Shown here piece after piece: positions 34,729 to 45,305 of a DNA stretch of 64,000 nucleotides. Below the pieces are notes generated by a model. It ran no database searches, was not told the origin of the DNA, and saw nothing but the letters and a program-made list of their open reading frames with translations. How positions within the stretch are numbered: position 1 is the stretch's first letter; each line of letters opens with the position of its first letter. A program made the position numbers and the translations under genes. Source of the stretch: Clostridia bacterium (GTDB lineage: Bacteria > Bacillota > Clostridia > Christensenellales > Aristaeellaceae); NCBI GenBank assembly GCA_017519405.1, contig JAFWSH010000004.1, positions 1 to 64,000 on the forward strand. Reading direction: 5' to 3'.

Positions 34729-35691
34729 ATGATTGAACTGCGGCATGTGACCAAGCGCTACGGGGCCAAGGAAGCCCTGCGGGATGTGAGCCTCACCGCC
34801 CCGGACGGGTGCGTCCTGGGGCTTTTGGGCGTCAATGGCGCCGGAAAGACCACCGCCCTGAACCTGATGACCGGATACTTTCCCCCGGACGGCGGCCAAG
34901 TGCTGGTGGACGGACGGGACATGCAGGAGGACCCCCGGGGCTGCAAGCGCGCCATCGGGTACCTGCCGGAGGTGCCGCCCCTGTATGACGAGATGACGGT
35001 CCGGGAGTTCCTGGCCTTCGTGGCCCGGCTCCGGGAGGTGAAGGCCCGGGGCATCCCCGCCCATATCCGGGACATTGCCGGCCTGTGCGGGCTGGAGGAG
35101 GTCTTCCACCGCCCGCTGGGGAAGCTCTCCAAGGGGTTCCGGCAGCGGGTGGGCTTTGCCTCGGCCCTGTGCGGGGATCCTCCCACCCTGATTTTTGACG
35201 AGCCCACCGTGGGGCTGGACCCCCGGCAGGTGGTGGAGATCCGGGAGCTGATCCGCACCCTGGGAAAGACCCACTCGGTGATCTTCTCCTCCCACATGCT
35301 TTCGGAGGTGCAGCAGCTCTGCTCCCAGGTGGTGATCCTCCACCGGGGGCGGGTGGTGAAGCAGGCCGCCCTGGGGGAGCTCTCCGGCGGCGGGGAGCTC
35401 CTGCTGCGCCTGGAGGCGGCCGGCCCCGCGGCGCGGCTGGTGCCCGCCCTGAAGGGGCTGCCCTGCGTGCGCCGGCTCCGGGTGACTCAGGGGAGCAGGC
35501 CGGACCTCACCGGCTGCGTCCTCACCTGCGACGCCGCTCCGGATCCCGCCCGGGGGGATGCCCAGACCCAGATTTTCCGGCTGCTGTGCGCCCTGGACAT
35601 GCCACTGCGCCTGCTGGCGCCGGAGGGGGACAGCCTGGAGGAAGTTTTTCTGCGCCTGACCCGGGGCGAGGAGGAGGGAGAGACGCCATGA
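34729..35691 (+). CDS. ABC-2 transporter ATP-binding protein (GldA/NosF type)
   Basis: This 320-residue protein has Walker A GVNGAGKTT near residue 35, signature LSKGFRQRV and Walker B LIFDEPTVGLD, followed by a C-terminal domain of about 90 residues. It drives the ABC-2 permease encoded next, with which it overlaps (ATGA). In Bacteroidota the matching GldA acts in gliding. In Clostridia the same trio occurs without motility and its substrate is unknown. Confidence 0.9.
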   Translation: MIELRHVTKRYGAKEALRDVSLTAPDGCVLGLLGVNGAGKTTALNLMTGYFPPDGGQVLVDGRDMQEDPRGCKRAIGYLPEVPPLYDEMTVREFLAFVARLREVKARGIPAHIRDIAGLCGLEEVFHRPLGKLSKGFRQRVGFASALCGDPPTLIFDEPTVGLDPRQVVEIRELIRTLGKTHSVIFSSHMLSEVQQLCSQVVILHRGRVVKQAALGELSGGGELLLRLEAAGPAARLVPALKGLPCVRRLRVTQGSRPDLTGCVLTCDAAPDPARGDAQTQIFRLLCALDMPLRLLAPEGDSLEEVFLRLTRGEEEGETP

Positions 35692-36389
35692 CCGCTATCT
35701 GGAGAAGGGAGCTGCAGGCCTATTTCCACACCGCCGTGGGCTATGTGGCCATGGGGGTGTTCCTGGCCCTGTCCTCCGTGTTCTTCTTCCTGGAGATCCT
35801 GCAGCAGCGCTCCTCCGATTTGCTGACCTTCATCAGCCTCATGAGCTATCTTTGGATGCTGCTGTGTCCCATCCTCACCATGCGCCTGCTGGCGGAGGAG
35901 CGGCAGAAGCACACCGACCAGCTGCTCCTCACCAGCCCCGTCTCCCTGGTGAGCCTGGTGGTGGGGAAATACCTGGCGGCGGTGACGGTGCTGGCCGCCA
36001 CGGTGCTGCTGACGGGGGTGTACTATCTGGTGGTGGCGGTCTACGGCGCCGTCTACCCCGGGGAGCTGCTCACGGGCCTCACCGGGTTCTTCCTCCAGGG
36101 CTGCGCCTTCGCCGCGGTGGACCTGCTGGTCTCCGGCATGAGCCGCAGCGCCGTCTCCGCCGCCGTGGCGGCCCTGGGCGTGAATTTCGCCCTGTGGATG
36201 ATGGACCTGCTGGCGGACACGGTGCCCGTCTGGCTGGGGAGCGTGCTCTCCTTCCTGAGCCTCTACTCCCGCAACGAGCCCTTCCTCATGGGCCAGTTTT
36301 CCTTTGCCAGCGTGCTGTACGACCTGTCTGTGGCGGTGCTGGCCCTGGCGTGCGCCGTGTACGTCCTGGACCGCCGCCGCCGCGCCTGA
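35688..36389 (+). CDS. ABC-2 transporter permease (GldF type)
   Basis: This membrane protein of 233 residues has six helices, including FLALSSVFFFLEIL and the EERQKHTDQLLLTSPVS loop typical of GldF-like permeases. The start at 35688 overlaps the ATPase stop. It forms the channel of the exporter together with the GldG-like protein encoded after it. Confidence 0.9.
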   Translation: MTAIWRRELQAYFHTAVGYVAMGVFLALSSVFFFLEILQQRSSDLLTFISLMSYLWMLLCPILTMRLLAEERQKHTDQLLLTSPVSLVSLVVGKYLAAVTVLAATVLLTGVYYLVVAVYGAVYPGELLTGLTGFFLQGCAFAAVDLLVSGMSRSAVSAAVAALGVNFALWMMDLLADTVPVWLGSVLSFLSLYSRNEPFLMGQFSFASVLYDLSVAVLALACAVYVLDRRRRA

Positions 36390-36404
36390 GGGGAGGGGAA
36401 CCGG

Positions 36405-37868
36405 ATGAAAAAGAAAAACGCCCCCGTCCCCGGCAGGGTCAGGCGCCGGATCTTCCCGGCGGTGCTGCTGCTGGCCCTGGCCGGCGCCCTGCTGGCGGTG
36501 AACCTGCTGGCCGGCGCCCTGGAGAAGCGCTACGGCTGGCGGAGGGACTTCTCCTTCAACGCCGTCACCACCCAGAGCGAGACCACCCTGGCGGTGCTGG
36601 AGAGCCTCCCCCACCCGGTGCACGTCTACGCCCTGTTCCGCCGGGGGGACGAGGATGCGCCGCTGCTGGAGCTGCTGGACCGCTACGCCGCTGCCTCCCC
36701 GGCCTTCACCTGGGAGCAGGTGGACATCAGCGTCAGCCCGGGCCTGCTGAACAAATTCCGCAGCGCCCTGCCGGAGAACTCCGTCACCAACAACAGCCTG
36801 GTGGTCTGGTGCGAGGCCACCGACCGCTACCGGGTGCTGTCCTACGAGAGCTTTGTGGGCCAGAGCTACGACCCGGAGACGGGCAATTACGTCTACAACA
36901 CCCTGACCTACGAGCGGGCCATCACCTCCGCCCTGCGCTATGTCTCCCTGGAGACCGTCCCCCGGGCCATGATCGTCCAGGGCCACGGGGAGCTGGACCA
37001 GGAGGAGACAGCGCTCCTGGCGGACCTCCTGGACAGCAACGGCTATGACGTGGGCTACTTCACCCTCAATGCCGCCCAGGCCAACCTGGCCCCGGGGGAC
37101 CTGCTCTTCCTGCTCTCCCCCCAGCGGGACCTGAGCCCCACCGAGCTGGACACCGTCACCGCCTTTCTCCGGGCGGGGGGCAGCGTCTTCTTCAGCTGCG
37201 ACTATTCCGACCCGGTGGAGAGCATGCCCAACTACGCCTCCCTCCTGCGCTACTACGGCTTTTTGCCCCTGGAGGGGGTGGTGGTGGCCTCGACGGAGGA
37301 GCCGGGCACCTGCTATGAGAACAACCGCCTCTTCCTTCTGCCCCTGATGGACTACACCGAGATCACCGCCCCCATGAAGGAGAACGGGGCCGCCACCCTG
37401 CTGATGGCGGGCTGCCGCGCCTTCCGGGTGCCGGAGGAGGCGGACGCCGCCCTCCAGACCGACCCGGTGCTGCTCAGCGGAGAGAAGGCGCACCTGCTCC
37501 CCGTGGCGGAGAACCGCCTCAGCCTGGATCCCCGGGAGGGGGACGCCCGGGGGCCCTTTGCCCTGGCCCTCATGGCCCGCCGGATCACCGACACCGGCAG
37601 CGTCTCCCGGGCCTTCGTCCTGGGCTCCTCCTCCCTGCTCACCTCCCAGGAGATCTACGCCATGACCGACGCCCAGGAGTTCATCATCCGCACCGCCGCC
37701 TTCCTGGAGAGCGCCGGTCCCGACAGCCTGGCCATCATGGCCAAGGCCGCCCTGCGCCCCCAGCTCTCCGCCCGCTCCGTCTTCCCGGGCACCCTGGCGG
37801 TCTTCATGCTGCCGGCGCTGGTGCTGGTGGCCGCCTTCCTGGTGCTGGGACCCCGGAGAAAACTGTAG
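36405..37868 (+). CDS. GldG-family ABC transporter accessory membrane protein
   Basis: The protein has 487 residues. One helix at the N-terminus (about 15-37) and one near the C-terminus (about 465-483) enclose a large extracellular domain of the GldG/ABC_transp_aux type ([28 protein letters not shown]). It begins 15 bases after the permease and completes a GldA-F-G set. The role, export or a mechanical function at the surface, is inferred from the family. Confidence 0.87.
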   Translation: MKKKNAPVPGRVRRRIFPAVLLLALAGALLAVNLLAGALEKRYGWRRDFSFNAVTTQSETTLAVLESLPHPVHVYALFRRGDEDAPLLELLDRYAAASPAFTWEQVDISVSPGLLNKFRSALPENSVTNNSLVVWCEATDRYRVLSYESFVGQSYDPETGNYVYNTLTYERAITSALRYVSLETVPRAMIVQGHGELDQEETALLADLLDSNGYDVGYFTLNAAQANLAPGDLLFLLSPQRDLSPTELDTVTAFLRAGGSVFFSCDYSDPVESMPNYASLLRYYGFLPLEGVVVASTEEPGTCYENNRLFLLPLMDYTEITAPMKENGAATLLMAGCRAFRVPEEADAALQTDPVLLSGEKAHLLPVAENRLSLDPREGDARGPFALALMARRITDTGSVSRAFVLGSSSLLTSQEIYAMTDAQEFIIRTAAFLESAGPDSLAIMAKAALRPQLSARSVFPGTLAVFMLPALVLVAAFLVLGPRRKL

Positions 37869-37939
37869 ACCTTGCAGGATTTCCCGCAACGGCGTGGAAA
37901 TATCTCTCTGTTATACACTTCATCACGCCGGAGGTGGGC

Positions 37940-39052
<1,113 letters not shown>

Positions 39053-39075
39053 CCGGGCGGAGAGGATGAGGACAA

Positions 39076-40359
39076 ATGGCGAAGGTGGTACATCTCGGTT
39101 TCCTGGGCTGCGGCAACATCGGCGGCGGCGTGTGGAAGCTGCTGGACGCGATGCATGACGAGATCCTGCAGCGGGACGGCCTGGACATCCGGGTGGAGCG
39201 GGCGCTGGTGAAGAGCATCCCGGAGGCCCGGACGGACGTGCCGGCGGAGATCCTTACGGAGTCCGCCGCTGACGTGCTGGAGGATCCGGCGGTGGAGATC
39301 GTGTGCGAGTTCATGGGCGGCGAGCAGCCGGCGGCCTCCTTCATGGAGCGGGCGCTGCGGGCCGGCAAGACCGTGGTCACCGCCAACAAGATGGCCCTGG
39401 CCCTCCACTGGCACGAGCTGCAGGCCGCGGCGGACCAGACCGGCGCCGGCCTCTACTACGAGGCCAGCGTGGGCGGCGTGATCCCCATCATCCGCTCCCT
39501 CACCGTCTCCCTGGAGGCGGACCGGATCCACCGGATCATGGGCATCGTCAACGGCACCACCAACTACATCCTCACCCGCATGGCCCGGGAGGGCGCCAGC
39601 TACGCCGACGTGCTGGCGGACGCCCAGCGCCTGGGTCTGGCGGAGCCCAACCCCGCCGCGGACGTGGAGGGCTTCGACGCCGCCTACAAGCTGTCCATCC
39701 TCTCCTCCATCGCCTTCCACAGCCGGGTGACCGTGGACCGCATCTACCGGGAGGGCATCACCGGCGTGACGCCGGAGGACATCGCCTTCGGCCGGGAGAT
39801 GGGCTACACCCTGAAGCTCCTGGCCATCGGCAAGCGCAGCGGCAACACGGTGGAGGTGCGGGTACACCCCACCTTCCTGCCGGACAGCCATCCCCTGGCC
39901 CGGGTGGACGGCTCCCTCAACGCCATCTTCCTCCACGGGGATTTCTGCAAGGACATGATGCTCCAGGGGCGGGGCGCCGGGGACATGCCCACCGCCAGCG
40001 CCATCTGCGGCGACATCCTCTTTGCCGCCCGGGCGGTGCGGCACACCGTGCCCTCCTTCCGCAACACGGCGGAGACGGATCCTGCCCTCACGGTCACCGA
40101 TGACTGGAGCACCCGCTACTTCATCCGCATGAAGGTCACCGACGCCCCGGGGGTGCTGGCCCGGATCGCCGATGTCTTCGGGCAGCGGGACATCTCCCTG
40201 GCCGCCGTGATGCAGAAGGGCAGCGAGGGGGAGAAGGCCCGGCTGGTGCTCATCACCCACAAGGCCCGGGAGCGCGCCGTCCGGGAGGCCATCGCCGCCC
40301 TGGACCCCGCCATCGCCCAGGTGGTCAGCTGCATCCGGGTGGAGAACGGCGAGGCCTGA
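39076..40359 (+). CDS. hom: homoserine dehydrogenase
   Basis: This enzyme reduces aspartate semialdehyde to homoserine, the branch point to methionine and threonine. It has 427 residues, with the NAD(P) fold at the N-terminus (GFLGCGNIGGG, residues 8-18), the catalytic domain (GIVNGTTNYIL, then LAEPNPAADVEGFDAAYK) and a C-terminal ACT domain (about 350-427) for feedback control. This is the monofunctional form with regulatory domain, as in other Bacillota. No T-box or S-box leader is visible. A terminator follows. Confidence 0.96.
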   Translation: MAKVVHLGFLGCGNIGGGVWKLLDAMHDEILQRDGLDIRVERALVKSIPEARTDVPAEILTESAADVLEDPAVEIVCEFMGGEQPAASFMERALRAGKTVVTANKMALALHWHELQAAADQTGAGLYYEASVGGVIPIIRSLTVSLEADRIHRIMGIVNGTTNYILTRMAREGASYADVLADAQRLGLAEPNPAADVEGFDAAYKLSILSSIAFHSRVTVDRIYREGITGVTPEDIAFGREMGYTLKLLAIGKRSGNTVEVRVHPTFLPDSHPLARVDGSLNAIFLHGDFCKDMMLQGRGAGDMPTASAICGDILFAARAVRHTVPSFRNTAETDPALTVTDDWSTRYFIRMKVTDAPGVLARIADVFGQRDISLAAVMQKGSEGEKARLVLITHKARERAVREAIAALDPAIAQVVSCIRVENGEA

Positions 40360-40372
40360 GATCCGCCCACTG

Positions 40373-40403
40373 AAAAGGACGTCCGTGCAGGACGCCCTTT
40401 TTT
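40373..40403. terminator. bidirectional terminator between hom and P1 peptidase
   Basis: AAAGGACGTCC pairs with GGACGCCCTTT with one mismatch around GTGC. Ts follow on both strands. The convergent genes share it. Confidence 0.75.
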
Positions 40404-40412
40404 GCTGCGTTC

Positions 40413-41420
40413 TTACAGCAGCCCCAGCTCCGCCGCCGAGGGGAACCCGTAGGCGCTCTCCGCCGCCGTCACCGCCCGGAGGATGGCCTCGCCGGTCACC
40501 TCCGCCGCTAGCACCCCCGTCAGGTCCTGGTCCGCCGACACCTGCCCCGCCGACACCGCATAGACGCTGTCCCCGTCGGCGCTGGTGTGCACCGGGCGGA
40601 TAGCCCGGGCCATACCGTCCTGGGCCATGCCGGCGATCTTGCAAAGCCGCACCTTGTCAAAGGCGGCGTTGGTGATCACCACCACCAGGGTGGTGTTCCC
40701 CGTGAACTTGTTCTCCACCGCCCGGATGGAGGACCCCATGAAGGCGGTGGTGCTGCGCAGGCCCTTTCTGTCCTGGGTCAGCAGGCCCGCCCGCTGGCGG
40801 CCGGTCTTCCAGTCGAAGACGTCCCCCAGGGCGTTCACCACCGCCACCGCGCCCACCCGCAGGGCCCCGATCTCCACAGCAAAGCTGCCGATCCCGGACT
40901 TCATGCAGGTGGCCATGCCGGCGGCCTTGCCCACCGTGGCGCCGCAGCCGGCGCCGTAATTGCCGTCCCGGTAGTTGGGGGCCTCGAAGGCCAGGCGGGC
41001 CGCCTCATAGCCCATGGCCGCGTCCGGCCGGGTGAAGGCGTCCCCCACCGTCAGGTCGAAGAGATCCGACTGGACCACCAGGGGCACCCGGGTCACGCCC
41101 ACGTCATAGCCGATGCCGTGCTCCTCCAGATACGCCATCACCCCGTTGGCGGCGCCCAGGCCGAAGGCGCTGCCCCCGGCCAGCACGATGCCGTGGATGG
41201 ACTGGGCCGCCATCAGGGGGTTGAGCAGCTGGCTCTCCCGGGAGGCAGGTCCCCCGCCCCGGACGTCCAGGCCCGCCGCCATGCCCGCCTCACAGAGGAA
41301 CACCGTGACCCCCGTGCCGGCCCGGGCGTCCTCCGTCTGGCCGATGCGCACCGGCGCCACCGCCGTGATGGGAATCTCCCTGCGTTCCGCCTCCGCCGGT
41401 TCCTGTTGCGTCTGTCTCAT
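40413..41420 (-). CDS. P1-family peptidase (DmpA/BapA-like N-terminal nucleophile hydrolase)
   Basis: The precursor has 335 residues and is expected to cut itself before Thr243 in TGNTTLVVV, giving two chains. LAGGSAFGLGAANGVM and GNYGAGCGATVGKA are family phrases. P1 peptidases act on D-amino acid or beta-amino acid peptides and esters. The start overlaps the stop of the AI-2E-type gene (ATGA), so both are made from one mRNA. Confidence 0.92.
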   Translation of the reverse strand: MRQTQQEPAEAERREIPITAVAPVRIGQTEDARAGTGVTVFLCEAGMAAGLDVRGGGPASRESQLLNPLMAAQSIHGIVLAGGSAFGLGAANGVMAYLEEHGIGYDVGVTRVPLVVQSDLFDLTVGDAFTRPDAAMGYEAARLAFEAPNYRDGNYGAGCGATVGKAAGMATCMKSGIGSFAVEIGALRVGAVAVVNALGDVFDWKTGRQRAGLLTQDRKGLRSTTAFMGSSIRAVENKFTGNTTLVVVITNAAFDKVRLCKIAGMAQDGMARAIRPVHTSADGDSVYAVSAGQVSADQDLTGVLAAEVTGEAILRAVTAAESAYGFPSAAELGLL

Positions 41421-42712
41421 GGGTGTTTCTCCCCGCTCTTTCTGTTTCTCCGTCCCCGGGGAAGGATCGGCCGCTTCTTCCCGCCCGCTGCCCGGTTCTC
41501 CTGCTTCTCCTCCGGTTTTTCTTCGGCAGGCAGAGGGTCCTGTACCGGGGGTGCCGCCTTCGCCGGAGCCGTCTCAGTCTCCGGCAGCTGCCAGCGCTGC
41601 CGCAGCCAGCGGACCAGGGTTTTCACATCCGCCCACAGGGAGGCCAGGTAGTGCTCCCGGGCCAGGGCCACCAGCAGGGTCATCAGCACGGGGCCCGCCA
41701 CCAGGCCCAGGATCCCACCGGCCCGCAGGCCGGCAAACATGCCCACCAGGGAGAGCAGCGGCGACACGCCCATGTTCTGGGACATGATCTTGGGCTCCGT
41801 CAGCCGGCGGATGCCCAGCAGGCCCAGGTACAGGCCCAGGGGCGGCAGGGCGGCCTGATAGCCGCTCACCAGCAGGGCGATGACGGCCCAGGGGATGTAC
41901 ACCGCGCCGTTGCCCAGCAGGGGGATCAGCTCCAGGGTCGCCGCCAGCAGGGCGATCACCGCCGCGTAGGGGTTCCCCATGATCCGCCAGAAGATGAAGC
42001 CCACCACCAGGGAGATCAGGCTGTAGAAGACCTGCACCCGCAGGTAGCCGATGGCCCCCTGCAATCCGGTGGTGCTGAGGCGCCGGAGGCTCTCCCCCTC
42101 CCCCTCCGCGTTCTTCCGGCGGTTGGGGAAATACCGGGCGATCTTCTCATAGTCCTTGGCGATGAAGTAGAAGCCCATGAAGAGGAAGTTGGCGTAGACC
42201 AGGGCGTAGGGGATGCCGGCGGCGATGTTCACCGACTCCCCCAGCAGGTAGCTGGCCAGGGTCGTGGCCTGGGTGGCCAGCCATTGCAGCGCGTTCTCCA
42301 GGGAGCCCCGCAGCCAGGTGACGTCCTCCGGCGCCAGCAGGTCCGCCCGGTCCAGGATCCCCGTCACCGCCCGCCGCAGGGCGCCGATCATGTCCGCGGT
42401 GACCGCCGAGGAGTTGTTCAGCAGGGACACCAGCTGGCCGATGCCGTAGGAGAGGAACCAGATCAGCAGCGCCAGCACCACCAGCAGGAACAGCAGCACC
42501 GGGATCAGGGTGGCCGGGGTGCGCTTCATGTGCAGCTTTTTCTCCAGCCAGCGCACCGAGGGCTGCACCATGGTGGCGAAGGGCAGCACAATGATAAAGG
42601 GAGACAGATATTTCCACACCACCGGCAGCAGCCAGGACAGCAGCAAAAGCCCCGCTGCCGTCACCAGCAGCGCGGTGCCCAGCCGCTCCGCAGCCCGTCT
42701 CTGGGGCGTCAT
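41417..42712 (-). CDS. AI-2E family / YtvI-like integral membrane protein
   Basis: This 431-residue protein has about eight helices in the arrangement of the AI-2E transporter superfamily (old names PerM, YdiK and YtvI). The helices LELIPLLGNGAVYIPWAVIAL and SPLLSLVGMFAGLRAGGILGLVAGP are characteristic. The last ~75 residues are a Pro/Glu/Lys/Arg-rich cytoplasmic tail. Members include sporulation protein YtvI and sodium/proton-linked transporters, and I cannot separate these. GAGGGGAAG precedes the ATG. Its promoter is divergent from the sigma-factor operon. Confidence 0.88.
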   Translation of the reverse strand: MTPQRRAAERLGTALLVTAAGLLLLSWLLPVVWKYLSPFIIVLPFATMVQPSVRWLEKKLHMKRTPATLIPVLLFLLVVLALLIWFLSYGIGQLVSLLNNSSAVTADMIGALRRAVTGILDRADLLAPEDVTWLRGSLENALQWLATQATTLASYLLGESVNIAAGIPYALVYANFLFMGFYFIAKDYEKIARYFPNRRKNAEGEGESLRRLSTTGLQGAIGYLRVQVFYSLISLVVGFIFWRIMGNPYAAVIALLAATLELIPLLGNGAVYIPWAVIALLVSGYQAALPPLGLYLGLLGIRRLTEPKIMSQNMGVSPLLSLVGMFAGLRAGGILGLVAGPVLMTLLVALAREHYLASLWADVKTLVRWLRQRWQLPETETAPAKAAPPVQDPLPAEEKPEEKQENRAAGGKKRPILPRGRRNRKSGEKHP

Positions 42713-42736
42713 GCCATCACTTCCCCTCTGGGTCTG

Positions 42737-42765
42737 ATTGTACCAAATCCGCCGGGGAATTGCAA
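42737..42765 (-). promoter_or_regulatory. promoter of the AI-2E-type / P1 peptidase operon
   Basis: On the minus strand TTGCAA and TACAAT are separated by 17 bases. Both hexamers are identical to those of the gap promoter. Confidence 0.75.
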
Positions 42766-42915
42766 CCGGATGCCCCCGGTTTTACAGGAATCACAAGGTG
42801 GATCAGCGTTGAAAAGAGGCGTTCGCAGGATTTGCGTTTTTTCCTGCCCTGTATTGACACGGGACAGGGGGATCCTGTACGTTTTCGGGTGCAGCAAAAC
42901 TTTTTTTGATTTTCC

Positions 42916-42944
42916 TGTAACGAAACCCGATTTTCCCCGTCTAA
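42916..42944 (+). promoter_or_regulatory. ECF-type (sigma-X/M-like) promoter of the sigma operon
   Basis: TGTAAC and CGTCTAA are separated by 16 bases. Bacillus ECF sigma factors recognise TGTAAC/TGAAAC and CGTC/CGTA hexamers at this spacing, so the sigma gene is probably autoregulated. Transcription would start near 42949, which is too close to the ATG at 42958 for a ribosome site and supports the TTG start at 42976. Confidence 0.65.
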
Positions 42945-42975
42945 CGGGCGAGTCCGGATGAAGGGAGGCGGGACC

Positions 42976-43461
42976 TTGCCCCAGAACCCAGGTGAGAAAC
43001 TCTGTGAAGCGTACTACATGCGGGTATTCTCCTACGCCATGACCCTCACCGGCGACCGTTCCCGGGCCGAGGAGATCACCCAGGAGACCTTCCTGCGGGC
43101 CTTCACGAAGCGGCAGGATTTTCGCGGCGAGGCCGACGAGGCCACCTGGCTGTGCGCCATCGCCAAGAACCTGTTTCTGGACGAGCAGCGGCGGCAGAAG
43201 CACAGCGAGGCCCTGCCGGAGGACCTGCCGGATCCGGCAAAGGGTGTGGAGCAGACCGTGGTGGACCGGGACACCTCCTTCCGTGTCCATGTGGCGCTCC
43301 ACGCCCTGGAGGAGCCGTATCGGGAGGTCTTCGAGCTGCGGATCTTCGGGGAGCTGAGCTTCCGGGAGATCGGCCTGATCTTCCAGAAAACCGAGAACTG
43401 GGCCAGGGTCACCTACCACCGGGCCCGCCTCAAACTCCAGGAAAGGATGGGGGAAACATGA
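42976..43461 (+). CDS. ECF RNA polymerase sigma factor
   Basis: This is a sigma-70 family factor of about 161 residues. Region 2 lies at the N-terminus (YYMRVFSYAMTLTGDRSRAEEITQ, ending ATWLCAIAKN) and region 4 at the C-terminus (LEEPYREVFELRIFGELSFREIG). It is encoded directly before a zinc-finger anti-sigma factor with which it overlaps (ATGA). I place the start at the TTG at 42976 because GGGAGG lies eight bases upstream. An ATG at 42958 would add six residues but lacks a ribosome site. It probably controls an envelope-stress regulon that includes its own operon. Confidence 0.9.
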   Translation: MPQNPGEKLCEAYYMRVFSYAMTLTGDRSRAEEITQETFLRAFTKRQDFRGEADEATWLCAIAKNLFLDEQRRQKHSEALPEDLPDPAKGVEQTVVDRDTSFRVHVALHALEEPYREVFELRIFGELSFREIGLIFQKTENWARVTYHRARLKLQERMGET

Positions 43462-44198
43462 AAACCGAATGCGAGATTATCCGTGATCTGCTGCCGCTGT
43501 ATGCCGACGACGCCTGCAGCGCCGGGAGCCGCGCCCTGGTGGAGGAGCACCTGCTGGAATGCGACGCCTGCCGGGGCATGCTGATCCGGCTGAAGGACAG
43601 CGAGCTGGAGAGCGGCCTGCAGCAGGAGCGCACCTCCGTGATCCGCAGCGGCGAGAAGCGCTTCCGCCGCCGCTCCACCGTGGCAGGCACCGTGGTGGCC
43701 GGGATCTTCATGATCCCGATCCTCATCTGCCTCATCATCAACCTCAACGCCGGGGCGGCCATGAACTGGTTCTACATCATGCTGGCCGCCATGCTGGTGG
43801 CCGCTTCCCTGATCATCGTGCCCATCATGGTGCCGGAGGACAAGCTCTTCTGGACCTTCTGCGCCTTCACCGCCAGCCTGACGGTGCTGCTGGCCGTCAC
43901 CTGCCTGGCCACCGGCGGCAGCTGGTTCTGGGTCGCCTCCTCCTCCACCCTCTTCGGGCTGGGGGTGGTCTTCCTGCCCTTCGTGGTGAAGGCCCGGCCG
44001 GTGCAGCGCCTCATCGGGGACTGCAGCCGGTGGCTCATCGTCCTGGGCCTGGACGCGGCGCTGTTTGTCAACATGCTCAACGCCATCACCTCCCGGGGCC
44101 GTCTCACCTTCAGCAGCCTGCTGCTCAGCCTGGCCGCCCTCGCCGGCGTCGCCATGGTGGTCATGGAAATCATGAAGAAAAGAGGAGAAGAACAATGA
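43458..44198 (+). CDS. zinc-finger anti-sigma factor with multi-helix membrane domain
   Basis: The N-terminal ~40 of 246 residues carry the ZAS motif HLLECDACRG with an upstream His/Cys region, which binds the sigma factor. The rest has about six helices (from residue 75 on). This membrane domain is larger than the single helix of RsiW-type factors. It overlaps both neighbours (ATGA at both ends), so sigma, anti-sigma and the DUF4097 protein are translationally coupled. The signal is unknown but is presumably at the envelope. Confidence 0.85.
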   Translation: MKTECEIIRDLLPLYADDACSAGSRALVEEHLLECDACRGMLIRLKDSELESGLQQERTSVIRSGEKRFRRRSTVAGTVVAGIFMIPILICLIINLNAGAAMNWFYIMLAAMLVAASLIIVPIMVPEDKLFWTFCAFTASLTVLLAVTCLATGGSWFWVASSSTLFGLGVVFLPFVVKARPVQRLIGDCSRWLIVLGLDAALFVNMLNAITSRGRLTFSSLLLSLAALAGVAMVVMEIMKKRGEEQ

Positions 44199-45208
44199 AT
44201 CGCAAGCAAGTCCTTTCCATCGGCATCGTCATCTGCGGCGCCGTGCTCATCCTGGCCATCCTGTGGGCGCTGGGGAACCTCACCGGCGGCACGGCCCTGG
44301 CGGCCGGCTACACCGCCGGCGACGCGGAGATCACGGGACAGGTGAAAAACCTGGACCTGCAGTGGACCAGCGGCCGCATCGTTTTCACCACCCACAGCGG
44401 CAGCACCATCCGCCTGCAGGAGACCTGCTCTAAGCCCCTGGCGGAGGACGAGAAGATGCAGTGGCTGCTGGACGGGGACACCCTGCGGGTGCGGTATGAG
44501 AGGCCCGCCTTCCGGCCCTTCAGCTTCGGGAAGGAGAAGGTGCTCACCGTCACCCTGCCGGAGGGTCTGGCCCTGACGGACGCCCTGATCTCCGCCACCT
44601 CCGCCGGCGTGGAGATTCCCGCCCTCCAGGCGCAGCAGCTCAAGCTGGACGTCACCTCCGGCGACATCACCGCCGCCGCCGTGGCGGAGCAGGTGGACGT
44701 CAGCAGCACCTCCGGCGACATCACCCTGACCCTGAACGGCACCGTGAAGGATCTGAAGGCCAGCGCCACCTCCGGCAATGTGGGCCTCACCGCGGCGGAC
44801 GTGCAGCGGGTGCAGGTCACCACCACCTCCGGCGGCATCGGCCTCACGGCGGCCAAGGCCGGGGATGTCAGCCTCCATTCCACCTCCGGCAGCGTCTATG
44901 CCCGGGTGGCGGAGGCGGGGAGCATCCGGCTGGGCTCCACCTCCGGCGGCATCCGGGTTCTCACGGAGCGCTTTGACACCCTGTCCTCCGACTCCACCTC
45001 CGGCAGCGTCCGGGCCTTCCTGCCCGCCGCGCCCGGCTTCAAGGCGGACCTGCACACCACCAGTGGCCGGGTGACCTGTACCCTCCCCCTGACCAGGGAC
45101 GGCAGCGCCTACGTCTGCGGCGACGGCAGCGCCCGGGTGGACATCGGCACCACCTCCGGCGACATCACCGTCATGGATGCGGCGGACCCCGCCGCCCTCA
45201 CCGACTGA
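44195..45208 (+). CDS. membrane-anchored DUF4097 (LiaG-like) beta-repeat protein
   Basis: A signal anchor (about residues 7-28) precedes an extracellular parallel beta-repeat domain. It contains at least ten STSG/TTSG turns about 20 residues apart (for example DVTSGDITAAAV and DVSSTSGDITLTL), the pattern of the putative adhesin DUF4097. LiaG in Bacillus and similar proteins are cotranscribed with cell-envelope stress systems. Here the gene is the last of the ECF operon and is followed by a terminator. Confidence 0.87.
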   Translation: MNRKQVLSIGIVICGAVLILAILWALGNLTGGTALAAGYTAGDAEITGQVKNLDLQWTSGRIVFTTHSGSTIRLQETCSKPLAEDEKMQWLLDGDTLRVRYERPAFRPFSFGKEKVLTVTLPEGLALTDALISATSAGVEIPALQAQQLKLDVTSGDITAAAVAEQVDVSSTSGDITLTLNGTVKDLKASATSGNVGLTAADVQRVQVTTTSGGIGLTAAKAGDVSLHSTSGSVYARVAEAGSIRLGSTSGGIRVLTERFDTLSSDSTSGSVRAFLPAAPGFKADLHTTSGRVTCTLPLTRDGSAYVCGDGSARVDIGTTSGDITVMDAADPAALTD

Positions 45209-45225
45209 CCCGCCTCCACCCCATG

Positions 45226-45264
45226 GAAAAAGGACTGCCCGACGACAGTCCTTTTCCTTTCCTC
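45226..45264. terminator. bidirectional terminator between DUF4097 gene and nrdR
   Basis: GAAAAAGGACTG pairs with CAGTCCTTTTC around CCCGACGA. T-rich sequence follows on both strands. Confidence 0.8.
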
Positions 45265-45305
45265 TTTCTTCTCCGTCTCCTGTCCGGCGGCGGGGAAGCG
45301 CGACC

